A stretch of 64,000 nt of DNA from Metaphire vulgaris (GCA_018105865.1 CM030851.1:6557328-6621327), one strand, 5' to 3'. Shown: positions 25,675 through 38,136, counted from the first letter of the stretch. Numbers and translations: made by a program. Notes: a model not told the origin generated them from the letters alone.

Positions 25675-25680
25675 ATTAAA
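25675..25680 (+). terminator. Likely PIAS poly(A) signal
   Basis: ATTAAA about 570 bp after the PIAS stop, followed within 30 bp by a T/GT-rich stretch (TTCTGTTCTTGTTTG). The overlapping reverse-strand sequence reads AATAAA. Confidence 0.5.
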
Positions 25681-26304
25681 TTATTGTAGAAATTATTCTG
25701 TTCTTGTTTGAAAAAATCCAGAATGAAGAAGGCAGTTGGCAATGTTCATGTGCATCAAGCATTGCATCTCAGAATCATGTTCTGTGTAATGCATGGTGAT
25801 ATGATAGACCCACAGACCACATACATCTGTCGACACCTTAACAAACTCCAAATGAATGAATAGCCCAGTTGGTCTGTAGTGACACGGGTGCACATAGAGA
25901 GCAAGCTTAAGTTCACTGAAAGTATTGGCACTTCCAATATAGCAGGACACTAGCATCTTTGCATGAAACTCTTTTCCCAATACACTCCAGCGCTCAAAAA
26001 AATAGGAGGTTATAAACAGAAGCTTTTATATATTTGTACACAACCAAGGCCTTGTATCTGCAGTAAAACAACAGTAACCCTTCTGAAAACAACAAGAAAT
26101 GACAACTTGGATATTCAGTTGAACATTGTTAAGCATTTTCCATTTATGCTGGCCAAATGAAAACACTTATGGAAAGTCTATAATTATAGTCAACTACAGT
26201 TTGATGTTATCTTTTGAAAAATTTACATAGGAGGCACAATTAGGCCTTGGAAATAATAAGAATGCCTGATCTCGATAAAACAAAATCCAATCCACTATTC
26301 TGTG

Positions 26305-26310
26305 TTTATT
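26305..26310 (-). terminator. Likely COPE poly(A) signal
   Basis: On the minus strand AATAAA starts four bases after the COPE stop codon, and a T-rich stretch follows about 25 bases further on. This implies a 3' UTR of only a few tens of bases. Confidence 0.6.
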
Positions 26311-26314
26311 TGGT

Positions 26315-27351
26315 TCAAAGAACGGAAGGCGAGTAGTTACGACACAGGCGATCAAACTCATTCTCCTGTAAAAGAAACAGTTGTGATACTAAATAGCAAT
26401 AAGACAATGTTACCTACAGAAGACAGACACACTGCTAGTAACTGGTAAGAAGTACACGTTAAAATATAAATGCATCTTATAGTAGTTCTGCAAGAACTTC
26501 ATGTTTTAGCTTTAAACCACAAAGTGACATGTGATAAGTCAACTGGCAGAATTTTCGACTTCACAAATATCCTAATTTGTGAAACCAAATTTCAGATAGA
26601 ACCACCTCCAGGACATGTTCACTTAAGTCTTGCTCCCAGCACTATGCTTGTAGGCAAAGAAGCCATTTTCAATTCACCAGTCCTGTTTTCACCTAAAGTG
26701 AATATTGTCCCACACAATTTTACACTAGGCTCAAAACAAAATGGAATAAGTTTGCATTTGTCTATAAAATATGTTCATGTAGTTGTAAACATTTCATATT
26801 AATTATCTTCATTAATCATTGCAAGTGTTTGTACAAGTTATCAGCAATAGTTTCATAATTGTGATCAATATGTAATGACCAGTAAAAATGAAACTGGAGT
26901 CAATAATTATTCAACACACTAACCTTGATCATATATTCTTTCACAAACGGAGAACTTTTATGACTTTCCTTCAGCTGGGCAATGTACCGATTACTCACCT
27001 ACAGACATTAGATCACAGTAATTTCTCTTTCCCCCCAAAATGTATAGTACTGTGCTATTGCTGAAAACATGTAGCAAATAATCTAATTTTCCTGCCATAT
27101 TCTATTACAGATTTTCTTAAGTGGCTAATAAAAATATTTATTTTTACCAGATTTTATATTAATGGAGGTCTATTATTATTATTAATTATTATTATCGAGA
27201 CAACTTTTATAGCAAAAGGCCAAAGTCAAGTAAGGACCCATCCATATATAACAAATGCATTTGATGGGAGGGCTCTTGGATTTATGAAATTTTGCGTACA
27301 GGGGAGGGGATTTTGACTGAATGCGTATGTACGCAAAAAATATAATGTGTG

Positions 27352-27395
<44 letters not shown>

Positions 27396-30300
27396 ATATA
27401 AATATTGAAGTGTTATTTTTAATTATCAAAGCCAAGCCAAGGTTTCCATGCTGTACATTAGTCGGTGCAGATCATAAATGGATTTTTTTAAATTACAAAA
27501 GTCACATGTTGGTAATATAAAACTTACGGCAGTGAAATTTATTCTAAGATATATTGCTCTGTAAGAATATAATTAATATAAAACAAAGCAGAACCGTAGC
27601 TGGGGGGGCCAAGCTGCCCCGGGCGCCGACTGGGGGGGGCGCATTTTGGATGAGAAAAAAAAATAGCTGTGACCTTGTGATGACTAAAAAAAAGGTTATC
27701 AGCCCAAAAATGGATAAGTAAATTCTGTGATGACTAAAAAAAAGGTCATCACCAAAATTTAGGGGCGCAAAATATAAATCTCGCCCCGGGCGCCAAAAAC
27801 CCTAGCTACGGCTCTGAAACAAAGATGAATTTTAATACCATATGTCAAGTGGTATAAATTGGACAAGGAATAAATTTGCCTTTCAATCAATTAGTAGCTT
27901 TGTTTCAAATTAAAAAATAATGGTTGAGCAACGAAAGCATAATTATTTAAATTGTAATAGGAATTTTAACTAAAATACAAATAGCATTTACTTCATTGGG
28001 CTTTCCCATGTGCTGAGCCACAACAACCATGTTGAGAAGCGTTTCGGCGTTGTTACTATCCTACAAAAGTGCATAATTGTAAATTAATAGAAAGAGAAGT
28101 GAATTTAAATACACACCACTATAACCCAAAATTGCCTGCTGTCTTAAGGTATTGTAGATGTCAAGTTTTCCTGTGTCTTCCTTACAAAAGCATATTTACT
28201 GTTTCTCTGAAAAGCAAACACTAATTAAAATCTTCTAGACGTAGCTTGGTTCATGTGTTTTTAAATTGCCAACGTTTCAAAATTAATTGAAGACAGTTAT
28301 CAGATAATAAATAGTAACCACAAGAAATTAAATTGCCTTGTCTAGAGCTTCCTGAAGGGTACCCTCAGCATCTTCAAACCTTCCCTGTGCCATCATGCTA
28401 ACTGCCTGTCCATTCAGCAGCAATGGTGTTGATACAAACTTGTCTGTCAGCTCTTGGAAGATATAATAGGCATCCTGATATTTCTCACCTCCCTATTATC
28501 AAACAGAGATAAACTAAACATAACATTATAACATTATGAAAACTAAGATATCAGGCCCAAACTGGTCAGCTATTTTATTCACATTTTGTTGGATCATAGA
28601 TTTCACGTCAACCATTAATAGAAATAATTAAACCACAGCTCGGGTATTAGCATTACAAAATCAGTAAATGCTAAAGCTTACTAGAAAAACAAATTAAACA
28701 TGAGTTAATGAGAAGCATATGCTCACAAGTGTAAGACCATATCAAAAGTTCTACCCTGTACAGAGAAAAACTACCTCTCTTGCCCACAACCTTAGCATTA
28801 AAAGAAAAATATTTAGACCCCCCCCCCCATAATCATCAATCAATTTTCCTTAAGTTGACATCTTTACAGTATGTAACACAAATGCAGAAAGCTGGTTCAT
28901 TTAGCACAGTGTATGGTTCGACTTACAACTGACAGATTAACCCAAGCAGTGGCAAGCTGAGTCAGAATATTATCCTCATCTGTGTCCTGCATTCTCTTCA
29001 GCTCTTTTCTTCACGTCACAAAAACATAATAAAATTCATTAAAGCAATATACATATATGTAGCAGTTAAGCAGATGGCTTACACCATTAATCTAGTTATA
29101 ATAAATTTGCCATTGCTTTCTCTAGACCTGTGTTTAATCTTTGTAGCTTAATGATGCCACCAATTTATCCACACCTAAGAAATGAATGCTTGCTTGGCCA
29201 CCGGCAACACAACTCAATCGCGGGATGGATTGGTCACCCATCCAAGGACGAGCTGTGCTTGACATTTCTTAACTTTTATGTTTTAATGGGAACTTGGCAG
29301 TTGGCACAACATCAAGTAGGCCGAAAAATGAAGGCTAATTAGTAATTATGTCATAACCATTAAGCCACAGTGGTGTGCATCTTACTTTGCAAAGTCAACT
29401 CTGTCCAACTTCAGCATTATCTGAACCAACATTGCAATACTAAAAGTAAAACAGAAATACAAAAAAATGAGGAAAAGTATTTGCTCTGGCACAATTAAGT
29501 CACACAGTTGGGATTTCAAATATAGTACACAAAAAGCCTTGGCCACTGACACATAGTTAAAGATATGAAAACCATTGGATACTATAAATTGCTTCTAAAT
29601 GCATCTTAATCTAATTAACAATAATTATGGTCAATACCCCTGTACATAGGGGCAGATACATAGAGACAAGATGAAAGCGTTTCAGTCTTAATTTCCCATA
29701 TTTTAAGCAAGTTTTGTGTTTTTTTACCTCAACATGTTCTTTGGAAATGAGTAAAAACCAAACAAGAGTTTAAAAATCAACTTTTCCAAACCTTTTGCCA
29801 AAAAATTTAGGATATATAAAAATAACGGTAATAAAAAGGTAAAATGTATAAAAGACCAGGAATAGATAAGTTTAAAACCCTGGCAAGCAATTCTGCCATA
29901 ATAATTCCTGTCTCAGCTATAATTCATTCATTCATTCATTCATTCATTCTTGGACGATTCTATAGCGCTGTAACAAGGCTGAGACCCACAACAAAAGCGC
30001 TTTAACATCTCAACTATACCCCAACCCAAACAAATGCGTTTTTAAGCTCTTGATGAAGTGTTCAGGAGTATCAGCCGTGGTGACGTGATCAGGAAGAGAG
30101 TTCCACAAGATAGGGTTGCACAATGATCTCTCCAAACTTGGCAGTCTTGGAGGAGGAGGAACCTGAAGTTTGACCCTACGACTAACGGAGTGACAATCTC
30201 CTATCACTGCACTGCGTGTGTCTTTACAAGAGAGGCGAATACTCCGGACAGTTCTGTTCAGCCAGCATCTCTTGAACACAATCCGCTCAGGGACTCAAAA

Positions 30301-33300
30301 TCAAGACGATCCCTGAGAAGTGGAGTTTTATCGCGCGCCAACGACATCCGAACACGATCCTCGCTGACTGATTAAGAATAGACTGCAGCCGATCCAGTTT
30401 ATTGACCGGGAGACCCCACAACACACTATTGCAGTAATCAATCCTCGTTAGCACTAAGGCCTGAACCAAGTGAACGACACCAGATACAGGTAGATAGCGC
30501 CGGACTGATCGTATTCTTCTCAGTTGAAAGTGGCATCGCCTGATCACATCATTTAGGTACGGCTCAAATGACAAAGTACCATCAAAGAGGACCCCAGCAG
30601 CCTCACACACTCTGAGGGGACAATGGTAGCATCACCCATCACGAACGGTTTACGATTCACTAGCGTCCTTCTCCGAGGGGTGGTGACCCAGATAAACTCC
30701 GTTTTCCAACATTAGGGCCAATCGATTTTCCTCCGCCCACTTCGAGACGGCAGCCAGACACCCCAGGAACCCATCGCAGCACCTCCACATCGCCTGGGAG
30801 GCAGGACGAGTAAATCTGGGTGTGTCGCAATAGCTGTGGGGGCACAGTCAAAGGCCAAAATAATGGATCTAAGGTCAGCCGTGTAAAGAATGAAGAGTAA
30901 TGGGCAATCACCGACCTTCAGGGACCCCACACCCAACACTCCGCCCTACAGATAGATTCCCTCCGCACGTTACAGATTGCAATCTGTCAGAGAATAGCTA
31001 GCTATCCACCGCAAGGAGGAGCCACCCACACCGAATGATTTCTCAAGCGATGAATGAGGACCTGATGATCAACGAATCAAATGCCGACGAGAGGTCAAGA
31101 AGGCACAGGAGTGCAAGCCTCCCGTTCGACACAACATCGACCAGATCATTGAAAATCTTAAGGATGGCGGATTCAGTCGTGCCCTCGACGATACGCTGAC
31201 TGGTCACGCATGAGTCCATTAGCAGTGAGAAACCCTATGAGCTGCCTGTTAACAACCCTCTCCAGAAGCTTAGATAGAAACGTCAGATTGGAGACTGGTC
31301 TGTAACTTCGCAGGATCCGAAGATCAAGACCCGCCGTTTCAAATGTGGCCTAACAGTCGCCTGTTTTCCATGAAGACGGAAACTCACACGTCTCCAGGGC
31401 GTGGAAAATAGCATTCTAATGAAAGGGGCCAACAGCTCGATCGAGTCCTTTAATAGCCAAACGGGAAGCGGTCAGCCTGGCATTGCCTGTTCGGGGCAGA
31501 CCAAAACTTCCTCAACGGACGGGGAGAAAGCTAACAGACGGGGGCCATCGTGCACAGAGAAGGTCGCAGGACCAGCATTATCCTGCTACCTTCTCCTCGA
31601 TGTGCTGGTGGAAATCCTCAGCACTTTCCACAGGCATTTTGATCTTCTCCCAGTAGCGCGTTTCCTCCCATCTGACCCAGACCGACTAAAGGTCTGCCTC
31701 CAGGCAGGCCACCCTTAGCCTTGACCAACTTCCTGTACCGACCCAAAGCCTCCCTCCATTGAGCCCGGGCCTCCGGCCCACATTAGAGCTAATGGCCCTC
31801 CGAACGACCTCTGCTCGCCACAAGATCCCGCCGAGCCTGCCGACACTCCTCATCAAAAAAGCGGACAGAAAGGCCTATCACGCGTCCTGATCTCAGTCAT
31901 AAGCCAGTTCGGTCAAGAATCCCAGTGATCACCGAGTTATAGCTAAGTTTAAAACACAGCTCAGAAGACTGAAGTCTCTGTGCAAACACATTGGGATCAA
32001 GACCTTCCAGTTCCTCCGCTTGAAAGTTCTGTACACCGGAAGTGGAGACGACAAATGAGCAGACCAAAGGATATCTTGTGATCAGACAAACATGTCTCAT
32101 CAACCCTGACATCGGAGAGCAATCAGATGGCCCGATAACCACATCGAGGAGGCCGCCTAGATCATGCGACCCACTGTCAATTCAACAATCAAATATATCT
32201 ATTTTATTTATTCATCAGCTTCACTATGCAGTAGACCAATCACATTTTAGTTTTCCAAATGGAATATACACAACCAAAACTTATTATTTGATCAGAAATC
32301 GAATAAGAATTTCACGTTTATCTGGTTAAGCAGACTGAAAGATCCAAGTGTCCACAAGAAGGTCAGATTCAATTTAGAACTTCAAAAAACTACCATCCAA
32401 AATATTTGTGTTTGTTCTGAGATTCTGTGTATGGCATGAGTCTTAAGTACATGCAAATACACTGCTATGCAGGTCATAAAATAATTAAATCGAACCATTC
32501 TAAAGCTTCAGACTGATGCAAAGTCCTCATCGCAGCATCATAATTCTAAAAAAGACACAAAAATCTCAATATATCAATTATATCACAAGCACATGCTCTA
32601 AAAATTGTGCAAGAAGACAGTACATGGAAGCATTCAGGAGATATCCCCAAGGATCAGAGTTCTTCAAAGCTACAAGTCAGCAGTTCTGATGTATGGACCA
32701 GAAGCATGGACTATAACGAAAGCAATAAAATAAAGCTGGAAGGTGCAGAGATGTGATTTCTCAGATAGATGTATTCAAAGATTTAAAGGGCAGAAAATAT
32801 TACTAATTACTACAATCTTTTGACACCAAAAAGTTAAAACCCATAAAAAAGCAGCAGCTTGATTTTTTTCTGGTAATAACAGGAAAAAAGATAGACAAAG
32901 ATATAATATTATTGGAAGACAGTGAATAAAATATACAGATAGCAACATAACAAATAACAGTACACATAGCACGTGAACTTCGTGAAGGAAAAGAAAATCC
33001 AACCAACAACTTACTACAGCTTCACAAAACACATTTCACTTATATGAAATGTAAAACATGATGAAAAAGATGAAATAGACTATCCCCTTCTATTATCAAT
33101 CAGATTAAATTATAACAAGCTACATAATTGATTTCTGATAGCTCAGATTTGACAAAAACTATTACAAGAAATAAACTCAATTACCCCTTCATAGAACAGA
33201 ATTGACGCAGCCATGAGAAGGAAAACATGATTGCTGAGGTCAACACTACGGCTAAGTTTTGTGTCAAGATCAGCCAAAATTTTATCCCTGAAACAATATT

Positions 33301-34771
33301 TGAACACAAACTAGGTGTTATTATTTACCTACCGAAATATTACAACAAAACTAATTACTATTTGAACAAGTTCATAAAAAAATAGTACTCACTATTCATA
33401 TTATGAACAGATAAATTGCATTTGGCCAAATAATTAAATCTGCTTAAAAATAAAGGTCGTTGAAAAAATTGAAGAGGCAAAGGTTGAAGTAAGCATGATG
33501 GCTGTCAAACCCTTCAAGCAAGATTTGTGTTCTTTAATTTGGCAGTCAGACGCTCACAGCAAAACTATATTATTACGTGGCCCTCCGGGAAAAAAAGGTT
33601 GAACACTCCTGCTTTAACATAACTAGTCACATATATCAATCCATCTAGCCACAATTTACACCTCATTCACCTTGGCTGAAAAATATTTTAGATGAACACT
33701 GGTATATTAGAAAGGCCATCTTTACTGTATTCCAATGTTCTTCAACTCCAGTGTCCTAAGGCAGATCTTTAATTTTTAGTACTATTTGGTCTTCATATCT
33801 TTTCCTTATTTCTTCAGCTTTTAATTTGTCAATGTCAAAGCTATATCGACATGTCTGCTAATGGTGGCAGAAATGCACTGTTTGAGACAAATATTGGGGT
33901 GAGCAGATTACAAAAGATAATAAATGAAGATATCAGACAACGGATTGGGATATTGTAGAAAAGATCAGAAGAAGATTAACATGGCTTGGACATGTGTGCA
34001 GAATGGAAAACAACCGATGGCCATACAAAGTTCTACACACAAAGATACAGGGAAAGAGAAGAAAAGAAAGACCAATAAATGGTGGATTGACAATATCAAG
34101 GAAGACCTTGAATTTAGACAAATCAACATCGCAGAAGCTGAAAGATAAGCCAAAGAAAGAAAACAATGAAAACATTTCCTATCTAGCTATTGCTGCAATT
34201 AGCTGGCAGAGAGCCAAGATGAAGATATTAGAAAACCATTTAATGGACCTGCAAATATCATATAGTATACGTGAATATTAAAAAAGGTTAAAACTAAACA
34301 AGAATAAACAAAACTGCAAAATCTAGTGATATGCCAAAAGAACTAACATAGCTAGCTAAACAATGAAGCAAAATGAACAAAAGCTTTTTATACTACATGA
34401 ACTAGCCAAAATAACAATTTAAACCAATTTCTTAAAATGTCAAAAAATGATGCCTTCATAAGACAAAACATGAAACCTTTTTGTTTCATTGGCCAAGTAA
34501 TCTGCAAACATTCGAACAGCTTTCAGTTCTTCTGGGGAACTGGCTCCAACTTCACTTAAAACAACTGTGTATTTGCGCTGTGCAATATAAGCACGATAAA
34601 GTATCACATCTCTTTCAATCTTCAACTCTGGAGGAACCTGAAAATGTCACATAAAATTTCTGCATATCCTACCAATCTGTCTACATTCCTAAACTACAAT
34701 TTGAATAATGGTAACACAAAAATTAGTGCCAATTAGAGACAGCTTTGTCAACATTCAGATCAACATTCAGG

Positions 34772-34859
<88 letters not shown>

Positions 34860-35211
34860 GTCCATTACACTACTTCTTCGTTAAAATTTGCTTAAAAGAA
34901 AACAAATTTAAAACAAAAGTTGTCATCAAGACTAACTCACCGACGACACCTACAACTAAGCTCCACATAAATTGTCCATTTGTATTTATTAATCTAAACT
35001 AACGGAAGGTCCGAATGACGTGGCATGGATGACGAAAATACGGTTCAATGGGAGAAGTTATATAAGAGGACACACTGATCTAGCACCGTCCCGTCTTCTT
35101 CGGTGATTTTACCTTTAGTTTCTGCGCTTCGTTGATGCACTGCTGGTAGTTCCCGATGTACAGAGCGCTGCGAATATCAAACAGAATGTCCGTGTCTCCA
35201 GTCGACGCCAT
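26315..35211 (-). CDS. COPE: Coatomer subunit epsilon (epsilon-COP), complete
   Basis: Ten exons on the minus strand join in one frame to 299 residues, close to the family's usual length: 35211-35113, 34637-34477, 33287-33185, 32545-32496, 29439-29386, 29008-28927, 28492-28337, 28060-27992, 26998-26924, 26365-26315. The start is the ATG at 35211 ([20 protein letters not shown]). Conserved blocks include [122 protein letters not shown] and a C-terminal ENEFDRL. Epsilon-COP is a TPR-like helical subunit of the COPI coat that drives Golgi-to-ER vesicle traffic; it caps alpha-COP. All introns are GT-AG except the one after 28337, whose donor is GC. Introns carry a hAT (27589), an L2-like LINE (29920) and two LINE scraps. 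Confidence 0.97.
27350..27391. repeat. (TA)n microsatellite
   Basis: About twenty TA units in a COPE intron. Confidence 0.9.
27589..27816. mobile_element. Non-autonomous hAT element, 'GCCCC' family
   Basis: It begins CAGAACCGTAGCTGGGG and ends CCCTAGCTACGGCTCTG, as inverted termini. A perfect 8-bp duplication AAACAAAG flanks it (27581-27588, 27817-27824). Inner blocks (GGGCGCCGACTGGGG, TGATGACTAAAAAAAA) recur, reversed, in the element at 53369-53608. In a COPE intron. Confidence 0.92.
29113..29150 (-). mobile_element. SINE core fragment
   Basis: ATTGCTTTCTCTAGACC followed by TTTAATCTTTGTAG matches part of the SINE core at 38753-38962. Short remnant in a COPE intron. Confidence 0.5.
29920..32180 (-). 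mobile_element. L2-like LINE, 5'-truncated and broken
   Basis: In a COPE intron and on the same strand as the gene. In broken frames it reads [36 protein letters not shown], a palm-like [52 protein letters not shown] and LWNSLPDHV. It ends with TTCTATAGCGCTGTAACAAG-like 3' sequence read in reverse and an (ATTC)n tail at 29922-29948. Multiple stops and frameshifts make it inactive. The tail type and motif order fit the L2/CR1 group. Confidence 0.85.
32630..32770 (+). mobile_element. LINE reverse transcriptase scrap
   Basis: It reads [20 protein letters not shown], then TKAIK, matching the LxSYxxSVLLYGCEAWT segment of APE-type LINE proteins. In a COPE intron. Confidence 0.6.
33840..34250 (+). 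mobile_element. LINE C-terminal remnant
   Basis: Across frames it reads [30 protein letters not shown] and [11 protein letters not shown], the GHVxRM...GKRxxxRPxxxWxD pattern of LINE C-termini. Possibly the same insertion as 32630-32770, split by time or by the COPE exon between them. In a COPE intron. Confidence 0.7.
34773..34858. repeat. (CA)n-(TA)n compound microsatellite
   Basis: About 14 CA units followed by about 27 TA units in COPE intron 1. Confidence 0.95.
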
Positions 35212-35715
35212 TTTCTCGGAGTTTGTAAAAATGTAAACCATAGATTTATTATAATAATATATTAAAGTCTATGATGTAAACGTCTCTCTGACTAGTCTTG
35301 CCACTCGTATTTTTGAAAAATCAACGATTTACATGCAAAAACCACAGATAAAACAAATGTACTTCTTGCACCGAGTCTTGGTAGTTTTTGGACGCATTTT
35401 TACCACATTTGCCCAATTTTCGATATTTTTGCCAAAATTTGGCAATTTTTGACTATGACCAAACCAAAAAGTGCTTAAGATTGCATATTATTGCTCAATA
35501 TTAATTTGCTTAGTAAAATTAATCCTCACGTTAAATATATAGCCTAACTCTAAAATATTGTCACTTCAAAATTATTTTTAACTTTACCTAATACGAGAAT
35601 CTAGGTTACCTTCTAACGGAAAATTGTTTCCCCTATGGTAATCCTATACTTACTCATAGTAAATTGATCCTGATATTACTATCAGAAACTAATTACTATA
35701 TATATAAACTAATAA

Positions 35716-35716
<1 letters not shown>

Positions 35717-35762
<46 letters not shown>
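35717..35762. repeat. (TA)n microsatellite
   Basis: About 23 TA units directly adjoining the 5' end of the LINE at 35763. Confidence 0.95.
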
Positions 35763-35765
<3 letters not shown>

Positions 35766-36815
35766 CATCGATGAAGGATTACTATCCAAAATTTCAAAGT
35801 TTGCCGATGATACAAATATATGTAGAAATATAGACTCGGAGAATGATGCTAAAATTTTACAAGAGGATCTAATCTAAAAATTGTTTCAGTGGTCTGTGGA
35901 CTGGCAGATGCTTTTCAATATTGATAAATGTTCTGTAATGCATGATGGGAAATCTAATAATAGTAATGAATATTCTTTAGGGGGGAAGGTTCTAACCACA
36001 ACAGAAAAAGAAAGAGACTTGGGGGTAATCATCCATAAAAGTATGAATCCATCTCACCAATGCATGGACTCCATGGAGGCAGCAAAAAAGGGTAACCAAA
36101 TGTTGGGAATGATGAAAAGGACAATAGTGAATCGAGACAAAGATATTACAGATTTATTGCAAAAGTTCATGTTATCACATAATTATAACAATTTTTAAAT
36201 CTGAAAATGTGAAATGAATGCGTAATTATCATTTAAAATTTTTCAAAGGTGGTCTTGTCCACAGGAAACTGCACACCATAACAAAACCTGCGACCACGAT
36301 TTAGGCCTACGACTTAGGACTTAATCATAAAACTTTATAAGTCATTGGTAAGGCCCAAGGCTAGTAAGCAATAATTCATTGGTAAGGCCTCATCTAGAAT
36401 ACTGTGTTCAGGCATGGAATACATTCTTGAAAAAAGATATAAAGCTTTTAGAAAAGTGCAAAGACGAGCAACGAAGATGGTCAATGGGTGCCATAATTTA
36501 AGCTATGAAAAAAGACTTCAATATTGTGGACTGACAACATTAGAAAGGAGAAGAGAGAGAGGGGATTTGATCGAAACATACAAAATAATGACTGGGAAAG
36601 TAGATGTGCCATAAGATCGATTCTTTACATTGGCACACTATAGCAGCACAAGAAGCCACAAATACAAATTGTTTAAGCAGAGGGTCAATTGGTCCAAGAA
36701 AGACACATTTTTTGGTGCAAGGGTTGTGGACAAATGGAACAGTTTCGACGAGGTGGGAGTGACAGTTGAAACAGTAAACGGATTCAAAGGCTATCTCGAT
36801 AAACTAGGCTATTGA
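35763..36815 (+). mobile_element. LINE reverse transcriptase pseudogene with insertion
   Basis: It reads DIDEGLLSKISKFADDTNIC (FADD catalytic box), WSVDWQMLFNIDKCSVMH, ERDLGVIIH and KKGNQMLGMMKRT. After a break (about 36155-36365) it continues LVRPHLEYCVQAWNT, LLEKVQRRATKMV, LTTLERRRERGDLIETYKI, RVVDKWNSF and ends with a stop. In-frame stops lie near 35877 and 36612. The break holds a fragment of the GC-rich repeat family found at 36950 and 56080. Confidence 0.85.
36155..36325 (+). repeat. Truncated copy of the GC-rich 'TACGGCC' repeat family
   Basis: It shares TTATTGCAAAAGTTCATGTT, ATAATTATAACAATTTTTAA and GGAAACTGCACACCATAACA with the longer copy at 36950-37912. It interrupts the LINE at 35763-36815. 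Confidence 0.85.
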
Positions 36816-36949
36816 ATGCAGATGCATGGTTACATCAGTGGTTTTCACACAGGCTTACTTAGCCTCCTAAACCACTTAAAATCACATTATTATAAATTTG
36901 CTAATTCATGTTTGGTTTCAACTTGGCAACATGCACTATTGTTTAACTA

Positions 36950-37912
36950 GTTGTTTGCCCGTCAAAAATGACGGGGAAGAATGGCTGTTTTACTGCCCGA
37001 TCTTTTGCAAATGTTATAGAATTTTGCGAAATTAATTGTCCTTAACTCGCCGCCTTTCCTTCAACCGAGTTAACGCCCATTTACAGCTGAGGGCGCTTGG
37101 TACAAAAACAAAATAGTGTTGATAAAAGTTGTCAACTATTTCTCGAACACTGTGATAAATAACACGAATTCTAGCCGTTACCCCGTCAAAATTGACGGGG
37201 AGAGTGGCTATCTCCTTCCCCGATTTATTGCAAAAGTTCATGTTATCACATAATTATAACAATTTTTAAATCTGAAAATGTGAAGTGAATGCATAATTAT
37301 CATTTAAAATTTTTCGTATGGCCTCATTGGGTGGTCTTGTCCCACCACAGGAAACTGCACACCATAACAAAACCTGCGACCACGATTTAGGCCTACGACT
37401 TAGGAGGGGATCTGGTCTCCCACGGGGGTGCGCCCCCAGTGGGGCCTACGGACTCTTAGGCATACGATTCCATTTCGGCTTGCGGCTCCACAGGGACTCG
37501 GTCTCTACAGGGTTGCTGGACTTCGTCTCTCACGGGGGCTGCAATGAGGCCTACGGGCTCCCATGGGAGCTTGGTCCCTGACGGTAGGCTGCGCGGTCTG
37601 CGCCCCATTAAGGATTACGGCTACGCCCACAGTAGGGCAGCTACCACCTTCCCAGTAGGTCATACGGCCCCATCCGGGGAGCTACGCCCCCAGTAGGGCC
37701 TACGCCATCCAGTAGTGCCGTACAACGTGCAGCCAATCAGGACGCTTCCCCGTGGGGTCAATCAGCCAATGAGGACGCTTTCTCAAACTCGGCCCATTAT
37801 AACGTTCGGTTGTCTATGGCAACGATGTCCTCCAACATCTGCCGTGTAGCGTGACTGACAAACTTACCTTTGTCTACCTTACCGGACAATTAAAGAGAAT
37901 CTATAACATTAA
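36950..37912 (+). repeat. GC-rich 'TACGGCC' dispersed repeat, long copy B
   Basis: The left part has two ~70-bp direct repeats (36950-37025, 37177-37250), each with a near-palindromic CCCGTCAAAANTGACGGGG. The middle (37318-37700) is built from imperfect units like GGGGCTACGCCCCCAGT and GGGCCTACGGC. The right part has GCCAATCAGGACGC, a TATAA-like ATTATAACG about 63 bp on, then GGCAACGATGTC, ACATCTGCCGTG and TGACTGACAAACTTACC. Copy C at 56080-57465 shares the same order. Confidence 0.85.
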
Positions 37913-37937
37913 AATCGTTATCTGTATGTCTGTTGCC

Positions 37938-38110
37938 TTCGAGCGTTCTGATTGGTTGGCTGTGTGGGCGTTCTGATTGGTTGCGTTCGAACGTTCTGAT
38001 TGTTTGGCTGTGTGAGCGTTCTGATTGGTTGGCTGTGTGAGCGTTCTGATTGGTTACCTTCAAGCGTTCTGATTGGTTGGCTGGAGTGAGCGTTCTGATT
38101 GGTCGTTCTG
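37938..38110. repeat. Tandem array of inverted CCAAT motifs
   Basis: Seven units of about 25 bp each contain GTTCTGATT. Six continue GG, giving CCAATCAGAAC on the minus strand, the consensus context for the CCAAT-box factor NF-Y. Spacers vary slightly (TTGGCTGTGTGAGC and relatives). No coding potential supported. Confidence 0.9.
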
Positions 38111-38136
38111 GAATTGGAATTGGATTGGTCGTTGCC

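Larger units (their letters stand above)
25108..26314. other. Tail-to-tail interval between PIAS and COPE
   Basis: It holds the PIAS 3' UTR (stop at 25105-25107, likely poly(A) signal at 25675-25680) and the very short COPE 3' UTR at its right edge. The interval between shows no gene or repeat I recognise. Confidence 0.7.

Noticed and set aside
26470..26802. 110-residue open frame on the plus strand
   Set aside because: Lies in a COPE intron on the opposite strand; no recognisable domain or LINE motif.
29130..29342. 70-residue open frame in a COPE intron
   Set aside because: Starts within a SINE fragment and shows no conserved motif.
37318..37581. GC-rich open frame with Gly/Arg/Pro
   Set aside because: Part of the GC-rich repeat family; copy C has similar frames only because of shared units.
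37938..38110. CRISPR-like look of the regular ~25-bp array
   Set aside because: The repeats and 'spacers' are all similar to one another, and the DNA is from an animal nucleus; it is a minisatellite.
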